The notes under the pieces: generated by a model
Told to the model about the DNA's origin: nothing
The model's input: the letters and a program-made list of their open reading frames with translations, nothing else
Database searches by the model: none
Program-made: the position numbers and the translations under genes
DNA from: an uncultured Psychroserpens sp.
Lineage (GTDB): Bacteria; Bacteroidota; Bacteroidia; Flavobacteriales; Flavobacteriaceae
NCBI RefSeq assembly: GCF_947500255.1
Contig: NZ_CANMRL010000004.1
Span: 62,001 to 126,000, forward strand
Reading direction: 5' to 3'
Length of the DNA: 64,000 nucleotides
In this document: positions 26,484 through 35,585 of the stretch, piece by piece
Layout of the letters: each line of letters starts with the position of its first letter
How positions within the stretch are numbered: the first letter of the stretch is position 1

Positions 26484-27008
26484 CTATTTAATGAATTGTT
26501 TTACTTCGGTTTCTAATTCTTGGTAATTGAAAGAGCGTTCATAAAACGCTTTTTTATCTTTATTATAAATCAAGGTTGCTGGAATAGCTCCAGACCAGTT
26601 TTTATTTACTTTGGGTATCCATGTATTTGAGTCGACATCATCTAAAACAACGACTTCACTTTTTAGTGCGTTCTTCTTCAGAAAAGGCTTAAGCTTTGTT
26701 TCAATTTGCTTCGGAAAGTCTAAACTTACTAAAATAACTTCAACATTATGATTAGAATACTTAGCATTCAACTGCTCAAAGTATGGAAGTTCCTTTACAC
26801 ATGGTGCACACCATGTTGCCCAAAAATTTATCACATAGGTTTTTTTAGCATCTTTTGTGCTTAAATACGATTGAAGTTCTTCAAAATTGAAAACTTTCAA
26901 ACTATTATCGGGACGATTAAGATGTGTTTCTTCAAAATAATTTATCTGTGATGTCCCATTTCCAAAGGACATTAAAACAATAGTGATTATAAGAGCCATA
27001 TGTTTCAT
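26484..27008 (-). CDS. TlpA-like thiol:disulfide oxidoreductase
   Basis: This 174-residue exported protein has a signal peptide (MKHMALIITIVLMSFGNG) and the TlpA/ResA motif FWATWCAPCVKELP (C-x-x-C at about 66-69). The cis-Pro is in GAIPATLIYN. The family reduces or isomerises periplasmic disulfides and often receives electrons from DsbD, which is encoded 1.6 kb away. It leads a two-gene unit with the AhpC/TSA-like protein. The 108-base region upstream is shared with the divergent marR-like gene. Confidence 0.9.
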   Translation of the reverse strand: MKHMALIITIVLMSFGNGTSQINYFEETHLNRPDNSLKVFNFEELQSYLSTKDAKKTYVINFWATWCAPCVKELPYFEQLNAKYSNHNVEVILVSLDFPKQIETKLKPFLKKNALKSEVVVLDDVDSNTWIPKVNKNWSGAIPATLIYNKDKKAFYERSFNYQELETEVKQFIK

Positions 27009-27084
27009 GTTATAAATTTAGGAATCAAATTACGGACATGAATAAATTTAACAAAACATTAGAAAATTGAATCATTTTTTATAT

Positions 27085-27116
27085 TACATTTGTACACACA
27101 ACAATTGTATATACAA
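27085..27116 (+). promoter_or_regulatory. promoter -7 and 12-bp palindrome before the MarR gene
   Basis: TACATTTG (27085-27092) is a perfect TAnnTTTG element. The palindrome TTGTATATACAA (27105-27116) is perfect and directly abuts the ATG at 27117. A further TTTGTAC half-site overlaps the -7 element. The layout fits an autorepressor site. Confidence 0.6.
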
Positions 27117-27572
27117 ATGTCAATAGAAAAAGAAATTAAAAGCACAGTTAAACTTGATGAAAAAGACAAGACTGTTATCAATTTAATTTATACCAATAAT
27201 TGGTTAAAAGAGAAAGCACACGTGTTTTTTAAAGATTATGATTTATCTCAAGAACAATATAATGTTCTAAGAATTTTAAGAGGCCAAAAAGGTCATCCAG
27301 CTAATTTAAGCACCATTCAAGATCGCATGCTTAATAAGATGAGTAATACAACACGCTTAATTGACAAACTTCTTAAAAAGGATTTAGTAACTCGTCAAAC
27401 GTGCGCATCAAATAGAAGAAAAATAGAAATTTTTATTACCAAAAAAGGACTCAACCTATTGACAGAATTAGATCAAAAAGTAAAAGCAAGCAACATAGAA
27501 ATTACCAAAAGTTTAAGTAACTCTGAATTATCTCAACTAAATAAACTTCTAGATAAATTAAGAGCACAATAA
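27117..27572 (+). CDS. MarR family transcriptional regulator
   Basis: ATG 27117 gives 151 residues; nine upstream codons in frame belong to the promoter region. The winged-helix core is clear: LSQEQYNVLRILRGQKG, then STIQDRMLNKMSNTTRLIDKLLKKDLVTR as recognition region and wing, followed by the RRKIEIFITKKG strand. It contains one Cys (in TCASNRRK), which might sense oxidation. The YceI gene follows after 31 bases, a pairing common in flavobacteria. The palindrome next to its start suggests negative autoregulation. Confidence 0.9.
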   Translation: MSIEKEIKSTVKLDEKDKTVINLIYTNNWLKEKAHVFFKDYDLSQEQYNVLRILRGQKGHPANLSTIQDRMLNKMSNTTRLIDKLLKKDLVTRQTCASNRRKIEIFITKKGLNLLTELDQKVKASNIEITKSLSNSELSQLNKLLDKLRAQ

Positions 27573-27603
27573 TAATCCAAACACAAATTTAAATTACAAA
27601 ACA

Positions 27604-28176
27604 ATGAAAAACACCATTTTAAAATCAGCAACTTTAGTCGTATTAGCTTTATCATTTGTATCCTTTACCACTATTTTGAAAAAGGAAATAAAAGTTAAAG
27701 AATCAACAATTACATGGAAAGGTCATAAAATAACAGGCTCGCACGAAGGTACTATAACATTAAGCGATGGTACGCTTACATTTGAAAATAAAAAGCTTAC
27801 TGGTGGAAACTTTACAATTGATATGACAAGTATTACTGTAACAGATTTAAAAGCCGGAAAAGGAAAAGAAAAATTAGAAGGGCATCTCAATTCTGATGAT
27901 TTTTTTGGCACACGCAGCTACCCTAAAGCCACATTTAGAATCACAAATGTTAACGGTAACAATGGCAATTACAAAGTAACAGGAGATTTAACTATCAAAG
28001 GAAAAACACATGAGTCGACATTCAATATGAATGTGACAAAAGGCTCTGCTACTGCTAATCTAAAAATTGATAGAACTAAATATGGCATTAAGTATGGTTC
28101 TTCAAGTTTTTTTGACGGACTAAAAGACAAAGCTATTTCTGACGAGTTTGATCTAAATGTCACATTGAAGTTTTAA
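27604..28176 (+). CDS. YceI family protein
   Basis: The 190-residue secreted protein has a signal peptide (about 1-22) and a lipocalin-like beta-barrel domain that binds long amphipathic lipids in studied members. Family landmarks are STITWKGHKITGSHEG at the start, LEGHLNSDDFFGTRSYPKATF in the middle, and the C-terminal YGSSSFFDGLKDKAISDEFDLNVTLKF. It is the second gene of a MarR-YceI unit and is followed by a strong terminator. Confidence 0.93.
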   Translation: MKNTILKSATLVVLALSFVSFTTILKKEIKVKESTITWKGHKITGSHEGTITLSDGTLTFENKKLTGGNFTIDMTSITVTDLKAGKGKEKLEGHLNSDDFFGTRSYPKATFRITNVNGNNGNYKVTGDLTIKGKTHESTFNMNVTKGSATANLKIDRTKYGIKYGSSSFFDGLKDKAISDEFDLNVTLKF

Positions 28177-28208
28177 ATAATTTTGATTAATAGCAACATT
28201 TAGTGATT

Positions 28209-28234
28209 AAGATTCCCATGTTTATGGGAATCTT
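28209..28234 (+). terminator. terminator of the marR-yceI unit
   Basis: AAGATTCCCAT and ATGGGAATCTT form a perfect 11-base-pair stem with a GTTT loop, followed by TTCTTTTTT on the plus strand. Confidence 0.9.
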
Positions 28235-28254
28235 TTCTTTTTTATAGAATTAAA

Positions 28255-28285
28255 TTTGAAAACTAAAATTTGATTTCTATATTTG
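28255..28285 (+). promoter_or_regulatory. promoter of the trp operon
   Basis: TTTG (28255-28258), a 19-base spacer, and TATATTTG (28278-28285) give a full match to the Bacteroidota promoter. Transcription should start around 28290, about 10 bases before the leader peptide ATG. Confidence 0.8.
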
Positions 28286-28300
28286 AACTTTATTACAACA

Positions 28301-28357
28301 ATGAACACAAATTTAAATCATACTTGGTGGTGGATGTCTCGAAACGAAACTTCGTGA
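28301..28357 (+). CDS. trpL: trp operon leader peptide
   Basis: ATG 28301 to TGA 28357 encodes MNTNLNHTWWWMSRNETS, with three consecutive Trp codons (28325-28333). It begins about 10 bases after the expected transcription start and ends 35 bases before a terminator hairpin that precedes trpE. This is the classic arrangement for ribosome-mediated transcription attenuation: ribosomes stall on Trp codons when charged tRNA-Trp is scarce and the terminator is prevented from forming. The peptide is too short for most gene finders. Confidence 0.88.
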   Translation: MNTNLNHTWWWMSRNETS

Positions 28358-28391
28358 ACTAACCCTATAGGTATATTTAAAATAACATATC

Positions 28392-28424
28392 AAAAAGGCT
28401 TGTCATTCACGACAAGCCTTTTTT
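28392..28424 (+). terminator. trp attenuator terminator
   Basis: AAAAAGGCTTGTC and GACAAGCCTTTTT pair over 13 bases with a 6-base loop, ending in a T run, 12 bases before the trpE ATG. A competing antiterminator is only weakly visible: CGTGAA (28353-28358, over the leader stop) can pair with TTCACG (28406-28411) in the loop and arm. Confidence 0.88.
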
Positions 28425-28435
28425 AATAATAAAAA

Positions 28436-29836
28436 ATGAAAACATTTAGTCTATACACACATTACAAAAAAATATTAGCAGACACTATCACACCTGTAAG
28501 TATTTATTTAAAGATCAGAGACAAGTTTCCAAATAGCATTTTATTGGAGAGTAGTGATTATCACGCTAACGATAATAGCTTTTCTTATATCTGTTTTAAT
28601 CCAATTGCCTCTATAAAAGTTAAAAATTATCTTATTGAACAACACTATCCAGACGGAAGTACAAAAACCAATAAGGCAAAAAACATCTCTGTAACCGAAG
28701 AGATCCATAAGTTCACAAAGCGCTTTAAAGTAAATTCTGATGAAGAGTTCAAGTTTATTAACAACGGAATTTTTGGTTATACGGCTTATGATGCTGTAAA
28801 ATATTTTGAAGATGTTGATATTAGAAAAAAACCTGACTCTTTAGATATCCCAGACATTTATTATGCCATCTATCAAAATATAATTGCCATTAATCACTTT
28901 AAAAATGAGGCTTATATTTTTGCCCATTGCTTTGAAGCCGAAAATAATATTGATGAAGTTTTACAACTCATTAGTTCTAAAAATTTTGCGTCTTACAGCT
29001 TTAAAAAAGATTCTGATATCATATCAAATCTAACTGATGAAGAATATAAAAGTCATGTAGAATTGGCTAAAAAACACTGTGCTCGAGGTGATGTATTTCA
29101 ATTAGTATTATCCAAAAAGTTCTCACAAGCTTTTAAGGGTGACGAATTTAATGTATATCGCGCTTTGCGAAGTATCAACCCATCACCTTATCTTTTTTAT
29201 TTTGACTACGGAAATTTTAAAATCTTTGGAAGTTCACCTGAAGCCCAATTAGTTGTAAAAAACGAAAGAGCGGAAATTCATCCTATTGCTGGGACATTTA
29301 GAAGAACAGGAAATGACGAAGAAGATCAGAAATTAGCAAAACAACTCGCTGATGATGATAAAGAAAATGCAGAGCATGTGATGTTAGTTGATTTAGCACG
29401 TAACGACTTAAGTCGTCATGGAAGTGATGTAAAAGTAGAAACCTATAGAGAGGCACAATTTTTCTCTCATGTAATTCACTTAGTGAGTAAAGTCACAGGG
29501 AAAATCCATAAGAAGACAGCGACAATGCAAGTTGTAGCAGATACATTTCCTGCAGGCACATTAAGTGGAGCACCAAAACATCGTGCTATGCAACTTATTG
29601 AACAATATGAAAAAACAAGCAGAGCATTCTATGGAGGCGCTATTGGTTTTATGGATTTTAATGGAAATTACAATCATGCCATTATGATCAGAACCTTTAT
29701 GAGTAAAAACCATAAACTCCATTGGCAAGCTGGAGCGGGATTGGTTTCTAAATCAAACCCAGAACACGAATTACAAGAAGTATATAACAAATTAGGTGCT
29801 TTAACTAAAGCTATAGAATTAGCAGAAAACATATGA
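28436..29836 (+). CDS. trpE: anthranilate synthase component I
   Basis: The 466-residue TrpE converts chorismate to anthranilate with ammonia from TrpG. The N-terminal domain has the LLES tryptophan-binding motif (residues about 36-39), indicating feedback inhibition. The C-terminal chorismate-binding domain has GSSPEAQLVV, PIAGTFRRTG, DKENAEHVMLVDLARND, and TFPAGTLSGAPKHRAM. The length is slightly short but normal for flavobacteria. Its stop overlaps the trpG start by four bases (ATGA). Expression is under the promoter and attenuator just upstream. Confidence 0.97.
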   Translation: MKTFSLYTHYKKILADTITPVSIYLKIRDKFPNSILLESSDYHANDNSFSYICFNPIASIKVKNYLIEQHYPDGSTKTNKAKNISVTEEIHKFTKRFKVNSDEEFKFINNGIFGYTAYDAVKYFEDVDIRKKPDSLDIPDIYYAIYQNIIAINHFKNEAYIFAHCFEAENNIDEVLQLISSKNFASYSFKKDSDIISNLTDEEYKSHVELAKKHCARGDVFQLVLSKKFSQAFKGDEFNVYRALRSINPSPYLFYFDYGNFKIFGSSPEAQLVVKNERAEIHPIAGTFRRTGNDEEDQKLAKQLADDDKENAEHVMLVDLARNDLSRHGSDVKVETYREAQFFSHVIHLVSKVTGKIHKKTATMQVVADTFPAGTLSGAPKHRAMQLIEQYEKTSRAFYGGAIGFMDFNGNYNHAIMIRTFMSKNHKLHWQAGAGLVSKSNPEHELQEVYNKLGALTKAIELAENI

Positions 29837-30396
29837 AAGTATTAGTAATAGATAACTACGACAGTTTTACCTACAATCTCGTCCACTATTTGGAAGATTT
29901 AAACTGTGAAGTCACCGTAAAAAGAAACGATAAACTTTCTCTTGAAGAGGTTGATTCGTTTCAAAAAATAGTCCTTTCGCCTGGGCCTGGTATTCCAAAC
30001 GAAGCTGGATTATTAAAGGATATTATAAAAATCTACGCATCAACTAAAAGTATTTTGGGTGTATGTTTAGGACAGCAAGCTATTGGTGAAGTTTTTGGTG
30101 GTTCGCTTATTAACTTAGAAGATGTATACCATGGTGTTGCTACCGAAGTAGACATTTGTGTTGATGATGAATCCCTTTTTAACAATATGGATAAAACCAT
30201 AGAAGTGGGTCGTTATCATTCTTGGGTTGTTGATGCTAATTTACCTGAAGTATTAGAAGCCACATCTTTCGATAGTAATGGGCAAGTGATGTCCTTGCGA
30301 CATAAAGTCTATGATGTAAAAGGTGTTCAATATCATCCAGAATCGGTATTAACACCTAACGGAAAGCAAATTTTGGAAAACTGGATAAAGAGCTAA
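29833..30396 (+). CDS. trpG: anthranilate synthase component II, glutamine amidotransferase
   Basis: The 187-residue class I glutamine amidotransferase supplies ammonia to TrpE. The catalytic Cys is in LGVCLGQQAIGEVFGG (about 78), and the His-Glu pair is in VQYHPESVLTP (about 168-170). DNYDSFTYNLVHYLED marks the N-terminus. It overlaps trpE by four bases and is separated from trpD by one base. It may also serve p-aminobenzoate synthesis, as no separate pabA is seen here. Confidence 0.97.
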   Translation: MKVLVIDNYDSFTYNLVHYLEDLNCEVTVKRNDKLSLEEVDSFQKIVLSPGPGIPNEAGLLKDIIKIYASTKSILGVCLGQQAIGEVFGGSLINLEDVYHGVATEVDICVDDESLFNNMDKTIEVGRYHSWVVDANLPEVLEATSFDSNGQVMSLRHKVYDVKGVQYHPESVLTPNGKQILENWIKS

Positions 30397-30397
30397 C

Positions 30398-31390
30398 ATG
30401 AAACATATACTAAACAGATTAATCAATCAAGAAAGCATTTCTAGCGACGAAGCAAAACGCGTCTTGGTTAATATTTCCGAAGGGCAATACAACCAAAGTC
30501 AAATCGCTTCTTTTCTAACCATATACATGATGCGAAGTATTACTATTGAAGAACTTCAGGGTTTCCGCGATGCACTATTAGAACTTTGTATTCCTGTAGA
30601 TTTATCAGATTTTAATGCAATTGATCTTTGTGGAACTGGTGGTGATGGTAAAGATACGTTTAACATTTCGACATTAGCATCTTTCATAACAGCAGGCGCA
30701 GGAGTAAAAGTCGCTAAGCACGGAAATTATGGCGTGTCATCGGCTTCAGGATCTTCCAATGTCATGGAAGCGTTAGGCGTTAAATTTACCAATAATACCG
30801 ACACATTAAAACGCACTATTGATCAAGCTGGAATCTGTGTTATGCATGCTCCATTATTTCATCCAGCAATGAAAAATGTAGCACCAATTAGACGAGAACT
30901 TGGTGTAAAAACCTTTTTTAACATGTTGGGCCCAATGGTAAATCCTGCATTTCCAAAAAATCAAATGGTTGGTGTGTTTAATTTAGAATTACAACGCATC
31001 TATGGATATCTATACCAGAATACAGATAAAAAATACAGTATTGTTCATGCATTAGATGGTTATGATGAAATTTCTCTTACAGGGAATACAAAAATCATTT
31101 CTAACAATACTGAAACCATGCTAAGCCCTTCAGATTTAGGACTTGAACAAATAGAGCAATCTGACATATTTGGAGGTGCTACAGTAAGAGAAGCAGCTAA
31201 AATCTTTAAGAACATTATTAATGGAAAAGGAACTACAGCGCAAAACAATGTCGTTTGCGCTAATGCTGGTTTGGCTATAGCAACTGTAAATCAAATTTCA
31301 CATAAAGAAGGATTTAAACTTGCCAAAGCAAGTTTAGATAATGGAAAAGCAAAAGCTAGTCTTGAAAAGTTAATAGAATTAAGCAATTAA
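30398..31390 (+). CDS. trpD: anthranilate phosphoribosyltransferase
   Basis: The 330-residue enzyme joins anthranilate to phosphoribosyl pyrophosphate. The PRPP-binding loop DLCGTGGDGKDTFNIST (about 76-91) and the KHGNYGVSSASGSSNVMEALG segment that binds anthranilate are both intact, as is the HPAMKNVAPIRRELGV motif. The length is typical. It overlaps trpC by one base (TAATG). Confidence 0.97.
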   Translation: MKHILNRLINQESISSDEAKRVLVNISEGQYNQSQIASFLTIYMMRSITIEELQGFRDALLELCIPVDLSDFNAIDLCGTGGDGKDTFNISTLASFITAGAGVKVAKHGNYGVSSASGSSNVMEALGVKFTNNTDTLKRTIDQAGICVMHAPLFHPAMKNVAPIRRELGVKTFFNMLGPMVNPAFPKNQMVGVFNLELQRIYGYLYQNTDKKYSIVHALDGYDEISLTGNTKIISNNTETMLSPSDLGLEQIEQSDIFGGATVREAAKIFKNIINGKGTTAQNNVVCANAGLAIATVNQISHKEGFKLAKASLDNGKAKASLEKLIELSN

Positions 31391-32175
31391 TGGATATTTT
31401 AACCAAAATAGTAAAGGACAAACGTATCGAGGTTGCTCTGCGGAAACAATTAATTCCAATCAAACAACTAGAGCAATCTATCTTATTTGAACGTGAGACC
31501 ATTTCGTTAGCAAAACGACTTAAAAAAAGCCATACAGGGATCATTGCTGAGCATAAACGACGTTCGCCTTCTAAACAAATCATTAATCATAATTTAAATG
31601 TATTTGATGTTGCTAAAGGTTATGAGAATGCAGGTGTTTGTGGTATGTCTGTTCTAACCGACGGGAAATATTTTGGCGGAAGCTTAGATGATCTATTAAC
31701 AGCACGTTCTAGCTGTAATCTGCCCTTACTTCGCAAAGAATTTATTATCGATGAATACCAAATTGTAGAAGCTAAGGCTCATGGTGCCGATGTGATATTA
31801 TTAATTGCTGCAATTCTATCTAAAGCTGAAATCAAACAGTTTTCAGAATTGGCAAAACAACTGAATTTAGATGTATTACTCGAGGTGCATAACCAAGAGG
31901 AACTTGATAAATCAATTATGCCTAGTCTGGATATGCTAGGTGTAAATAATAGAAACCTTAAAACCTTTGAGGTAAGCTTAGAAACCAGTAAACGATTAAG
32001 TGAGTCGATTCCTAACGATTTTGTAAAAGTTTCTGAAAGCGGTATTAGTAGTATTGATGCCATTAAAATATTACAACCCTATGGATATAAAGGTTTTCTA
32101 ATTGGTGAGAATTTTATGAAAACTGATAATGCAGGAGAAAGTGCAGCGCAATTTATAAACGACTTGGAACAATGA
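31390..32175 (+). CDS. trpC: indole-3-glycerol phosphate synthase
   Basis: The 261-residue TIM-barrel enzyme closes the indole ring. The first barrel strand motif is IIAEHKRRSPSK, with the catalytic Lys-Ser-Pro signature; the common Ile after IAE is replaced by His here. LTDGKYFGGS, LLRKEFIIDEYQI with the catalytic Lys, LGVNNRNLKTFEV, and SESGISS follow in order. It is not fused to trpF, which is separate and overlaps by four bases. Confidence 0.97.
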   Translation: MDILTKIVKDKRIEVALRKQLIPIKQLEQSILFERETISLAKRLKKSHTGIIAEHKRRSPSKQIINHNLNVFDVAKGYENAGVCGMSVLTDGKYFGGSLDDLLTARSSCNLPLLRKEFIIDEYQIVEAKAHGADVILLIAAILSKAEIKQFSELAKQLNLDVLLEVHNQEELDKSIMPSLDMLGVNNRNLKTFEVSLETSKRLSESIPNDFVKVSESGISSIDAIKILQPYGYKGFLIGENFMKTDNAGESAAQFINDLEQ

Positions 32176-32813
32176 AACTGAAAGTTTGCGGAATGAAATA
32201 TAAAGACAATATTAAAGAGGTTGCTCAATTGCAACCCGATTATTTGGGCTTTATATTTTATGAGAAATCAAGTCGGTTTTTTAATGGTACAATTCCAGAA
32301 TTACCAAAAACCGTCAAAAAAGTAGGTGTATTTGTTAATGCTCCTCTGAAATTCGTGATAGAAAACATAAATACTCATAACTTACAAGCGATTCAATTAC
32401 ACGGTCAAGAATCTTCTGAGTACATTAAAAATCTTAGAAAGCTACTAGTAGACTCAGGTATTAATGTCATGGAAATCATTAAAGTCTTTAGTATTAAAAA
32501 TGATTTTGACTTTTCGGTCTTGGCTACTTATGAAAATGTCTGTGATTATTTTTTATTTGACACCAAAGGCAAGTTACCTGGCGGAAATGGATATACCTTC
32601 AATTGGGATATTTTAAAATCATATCCATCAACCAAACCCTTCTTTTTAAGTGGTGGTATTGGTTTAAATGAAATTGAAAAGCTAAGCACTTTTAAGCATA
32701 CTAAAGTTTCAAAATACTGCTATGCAATTGATGTGAATAGTAAATTTGAAATTGATCCTGGATTAAAAAACACAAATGAGTTAGAAACATTTAAACATGA
32801 GTTACAATATTAA
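32172..32813 (+). CDS. trpF: phosphoribosylanthranilate isomerase
   Basis: The 213-residue TIM-barrel enzyme performs the Amadori rearrangement of phosphoribosylanthranilate. The catalytic Cys is in LKVCGMK (residue 5) and the catalytic Asp is in [21 protein letters not shown] (about 136). [13 protein letters not shown] and [13 protein letters not shown] are family landmarks. It overlaps trpC by four bases upstream and trpB by 17 bases downstream. Confidence 0.96.
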   Translation: MKLKVCGMKYKDNIKEVAQLQPDYLGFIFYEKSSRFFNGTIPELPKTVKKVGVFVNAPLKFVIENINTHNLQAIQLHGQESSEYIKNLRKLLVDSGINVMEIIKVFSIKNDFDFSVLATYENVCDYFLFDTKGKLPGGNGYTFNWDILKSYPSTKPFFLSGGIGLNEIEKLSTFKHTKVSKYCYAIDVNSKFEIDPGLKNTNELETFKHELQY

Positions 32814-33978
32814 CGACAAAGGCTATTATGGAGAATTTGGAGGCGCATACATTCCAGAAATGCTCTATCCCAATGTTGAAGAGCTACGACAAAATTATCT
32901 TAAGATTATGGCCGAACCTTCATTCAAAGAAGAATTCGATCAATTACTCAAAGATTATGTAGGCCGTCCATCACCACTCTATTTTGCTAAACGATTAAGT
33001 GAAAAACACAATACGAGAATCTATCTCAAACGCGAAGACCTCAATCATACTGGTGCGCATAAAGTCAATAATACGATTGGACAGATTTTAATGGCACAAC
33101 GTTTAGGAAAATCTAGAATTATTGCTGAAACTGGTGCAGGACAACATGGCGTAGCTACAGCTACTGTTTGTGCGCTAATGGGTATGGAATGCATCGTGTA
33201 TATGGGTGAAATTGATATTGCTCGACAAGCACCCAATGTTGCGAGAATGAAAATGCTTGGCGCCCAAGTGAGACCAGCATTATCAGGAAGTAGAACACTT
33301 AAAGATGCTACCAATGAAGCCATTCGCGATTGGATTAACAATCCAGTGGACACGCATTATATCATTGGAAGTGTCGTTGGACCTCATCCCTATCCAGATA
33401 TGGTAGCTCGCTTTCAAGCTATCGTTTCCAAAGAAATTCAATGGCAACTAAAAGAAAAAGAAGGGACATCAAAACCCGATTATGTAGTGGCTTGTGTTGG
33501 AGGAGGCAGTAATGCTGCTGGAGCGTTTTATCATTATTTAGATGATACTGATGTTAAGCTTATCGCTGTTGAAGCAGCTGGAAAAGGCGTGCATTCTGGT
33601 GAAAGTGCTGCAACTTCTGCTCTAGGCCGAGAAGGTATTATTCATGGCAGCAAAACCTTATTAATGCAAACAAATGACGGACAAATTACCGAGCCTTATT
33701 CTATTTCAGCTGGATTAGACTATCCAGGTGTTGGGCCAATGCATGCACATTTGTATGCCTCTGGTCGCGCCGAATTCATCTCAATTACTGATGATGAAGC
33801 CATGGTCGCAGGTTTAGAATTAAGTAAACTAGAAGGAATCATACCAGCCATTGAAAGCTCACATGCATTTGCTGTTCTAGATCAAAAGACATTTAAAGCA
33901 GATGATATTGTAGTTATCAATTTGTCTGGTCGTGGTGATAAAGACTTACAGAATTATATTGACTATTTTAAATTATAA
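32797..33978 (+). CDS. trpB: tryptophan synthase beta chain
   Basis: The 393-residue PLP enzyme joins indole and serine. The PLP lysine is in [13 protein letters not shown] (about 86-88), the phosphate-binding loop is [12 protein letters not shown], and [12 protein letters not shown] is the carboxylate loop. It is the TrpB1 type by length and by AYIPEML at the start. The start lies inside trpF (17-base overlap), which fixes translation coupling. Confidence 0.97.
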   Translation: MSYNINDKGYYGEFGGAYIPEMLYPNVEELRQNYLKIMAEPSFKEEFDQLLKDYVGRPSPLYFAKRLSEKHNTRIYLKREDLNHTGAHKVNNTIGQILMAQRLGKSRIIAETGAGQHGVATATVCALMGMECIVYMGEIDIARQAPNVARMKMLGAQVRPALSGSRTLKDATNEAIRDWINNPVDTHYIIGSVVGPHPYPDMVARFQAIVSKEIQWQLKEKEGTSKPDYVVACVGGGSNAAGAFYHYLDDTDVKLIAVEAAGKGVHSGESAATSALGREGIIHGSKTLLMQTNDGQITEPYSISAGLDYPGVGPMHAHLYASGRAEFISITDDEAMVAGLELSKLEGIIPAIESSHAFAVLDQKTFKADDIVVINLSGRGDKDLQNYIDYFKL

Positions 33979-33979
33979 A

Positions 33980-34744
33980 ATGAATAGAATAAATCAAAAA
34001 TTAAAAGAAGATAAAACACTTCTTTCCATATACTTTTCTGCAGGATACCCTAGCTTAAACGATACTGTATCTATCATCGAAAATCTTGAAAAAAGTGGTG
34101 TTGATATGATTGAAATCGGGTTGCCTTTTAGCGACCCCTTAGCAGATGGACCGACTATACAAGCTAGTTCGACAGAGGCTCTAAAAAATGGGATGACAAC
34201 CAATGTGCTTTTTGATCAATTAAAGGACATTCGTAAAACCGTTTCTATTCCGTTAATTGTTATGGGTTATTTTAATCCTATGTTACAATATGGTGTGGAA
34301 GCATTTTGTAAAAAATGTCAGGACATTGGAATTGATGGATTGATCATTCCCGACCTTCCTGTTGATGTATACAATGATCAATACAAGGCTATTTTTGAAA
34401 CCTACGGATTAATAAATGTATTTCTCATCACACCACAAACCTCTGTAGAACGTATTAATTTTATAGATTCAATTTCCAATGGGTTTATATACATGGTAAG
34501 TTCTGCAAGTGTTACAGGCAGTAGCTCTGGCTTTGGAGATGAGCAAACAGCTTACTTTAAACGCATTGCTAACATGAAACTTAAAAACCCTCAAATTGTA
34601 GGTTTTGGAATTTCAAATAATGAGACTTTTACGCAAGCAACACAATATGCTAAAGGTGCTATTATTGGAAGTGCGTTCATTAAACATTTATCAAATCAAG
34701 GTGTCAATGCTATTACCAATTTTGTCAAATCAATTATAGACTAA
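33980..34744 (+). CDS. trpA: tryptophan synthase alpha chain
   Basis: ATG 33980, one base after the trpB stop, gives 254 residues; upstream in-frame codons lie inside trpB and are not used. The TIM barrel has IEIGLPFSDPLADGPTIQ with the catalytic Glu and Asp, and GLIIPDLPV. The phosphate-site loops VSSASVTGSSSG and GFGISN are present. The indole made here is channelled to TrpB. It overlaps the next gene by one base (TAATG), so the downstream lipoprotein gene is coupled to the operon. Confidence 0.96.
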   Translation: MNRINQKLKEDKTLLSIYFSAGYPSLNDTVSIIENLEKSGVDMIEIGLPFSDPLADGPTIQASSTEALKNGMTTNVLFDQLKDIRKTVSIPLIVMGYFNPMLQYGVEAFCKKCQDIGIDGLIIPDLPVDVYNDQYKAIFETYGLINVFLITPQTSVERINFIDSISNGFIYMVSSASVTGSSSGFGDEQTAYFKRIANMKLKNPQIVGFGISNNETFTQATQYAKGAIIGSAFIKHLSNQGVNAITNFVKSIID

Positions 34745-35565
34745 TGCGTATTAAACTATTAATCTACCTCTGTTTTTTCATTTGTACTTTTCTTTGTTGT
34801 AACTCAAGGCAAAAAGAGTACAAAACTGTTGAAGAGTTAGAGATTGCATTATCTAAAACTCCTGATACTCTTATTGATTATCCATATAATTATGGAATGT
34901 GGCTTACGCTAAAAACTACAGATCAAAAAAAAGTAGCTGCCGTAATTGGATTGGAAGATTACAAACCTGTCAATTGGAAATATGGATTTAAATATGCTAA
35001 AAACAACAACCGAAATGAAAGCTGTATATTTATATCTCCTGTTATCAATAACAATTGGTTGGTACTTTCAGGATATAATTTACCTCATCCATCAACTCAA
35101 GATGTTGTTGGTTTTTTAAACACACTAAGTTTAGAGTTTGGCGAAGTGCACTATTATCTCTATCATGAAAAAATACGGTGTATTGTTTGGTCAAAAAATG
35201 GAGTTATTGAGCGTTTTGTTTGGTATAATGATGTTCGCGAAATAATGGAAAAGGGCGATATAACCAAAGCCGAACAACTTACCAATATGGAGAGTTTAAG
35301 TATTACCTATAATTTAGATGAAGCCTTAACCAAAGAATTCTCAAAGAATCCTACCAGATTTGAAGAGAAATACAAGTATCTTAACTATGCCGTTGAAACA
35401 GTAGGTGATACAGAAGTTTATGTGGCAGATACCATACCATGGCCTGGAAAATATTATGTGGAAAAAATTGCCGAACAATGGAGCTTAAACCCTAAGCAAA
35501 TGGAAAAAAAAGGATATAATTCACAAGGTTTGGGTTTATTTGGAAGAACACGTTTTAAATATTAA
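34744..35565 (+). CDS. hypothetical lipoprotein translated after trpA
   Basis: This 273-residue protein has a lipoprotein-type signal (CFFICTFLCC, Cys about 18-19). It has no recognised domain. It contains many aromatic residues and the segments WKYGFKYAKNNN and EVHYYLYHEKIRCIVWSKNG, suggesting a mixed alpha/beta fold. It starts in the trpA stop codon (TAATG), so it is probably transcribed with the trp operon, although a role in tryptophan metabolism is not implied. The C-terminus (ISEQWSLNPKQMEKKG-like) looks helical. Confidence 0.7.
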   Translation: MRIKLLIYLCFFICTFLCCNSRQKEYKTVEELEIALSKTPDTLIDYPYNYGMWLTLKTTDQKKVAAVIGLEDYKPVNWKYGFKYAKNNNRNESCIFISPVINNNWLVLSGYNLPHPSTQDVVGFLNTLSLEFGEVHYYLYHEKIRCIVWSKNGVIERFVWYNDVREIMEKGDITKAEQLTNMESLSITYNLDEALTKEFSKNPTRFEEKYKYLNYAVETVGDTEVYVADTIPWPGKYYVEKIAEQWSLNPKQMEKKGYNSQGLGLFGRTRFKY

Positions 35566-35585
35566 ATCAGAATATAATTAATCAT

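Noticed and set aside
33932-33979. Upstream start for trpA
   Set aside because: It lies within trpB and gives a non-family N-terminus; ATG 33980 follows the trpB stop by one base.
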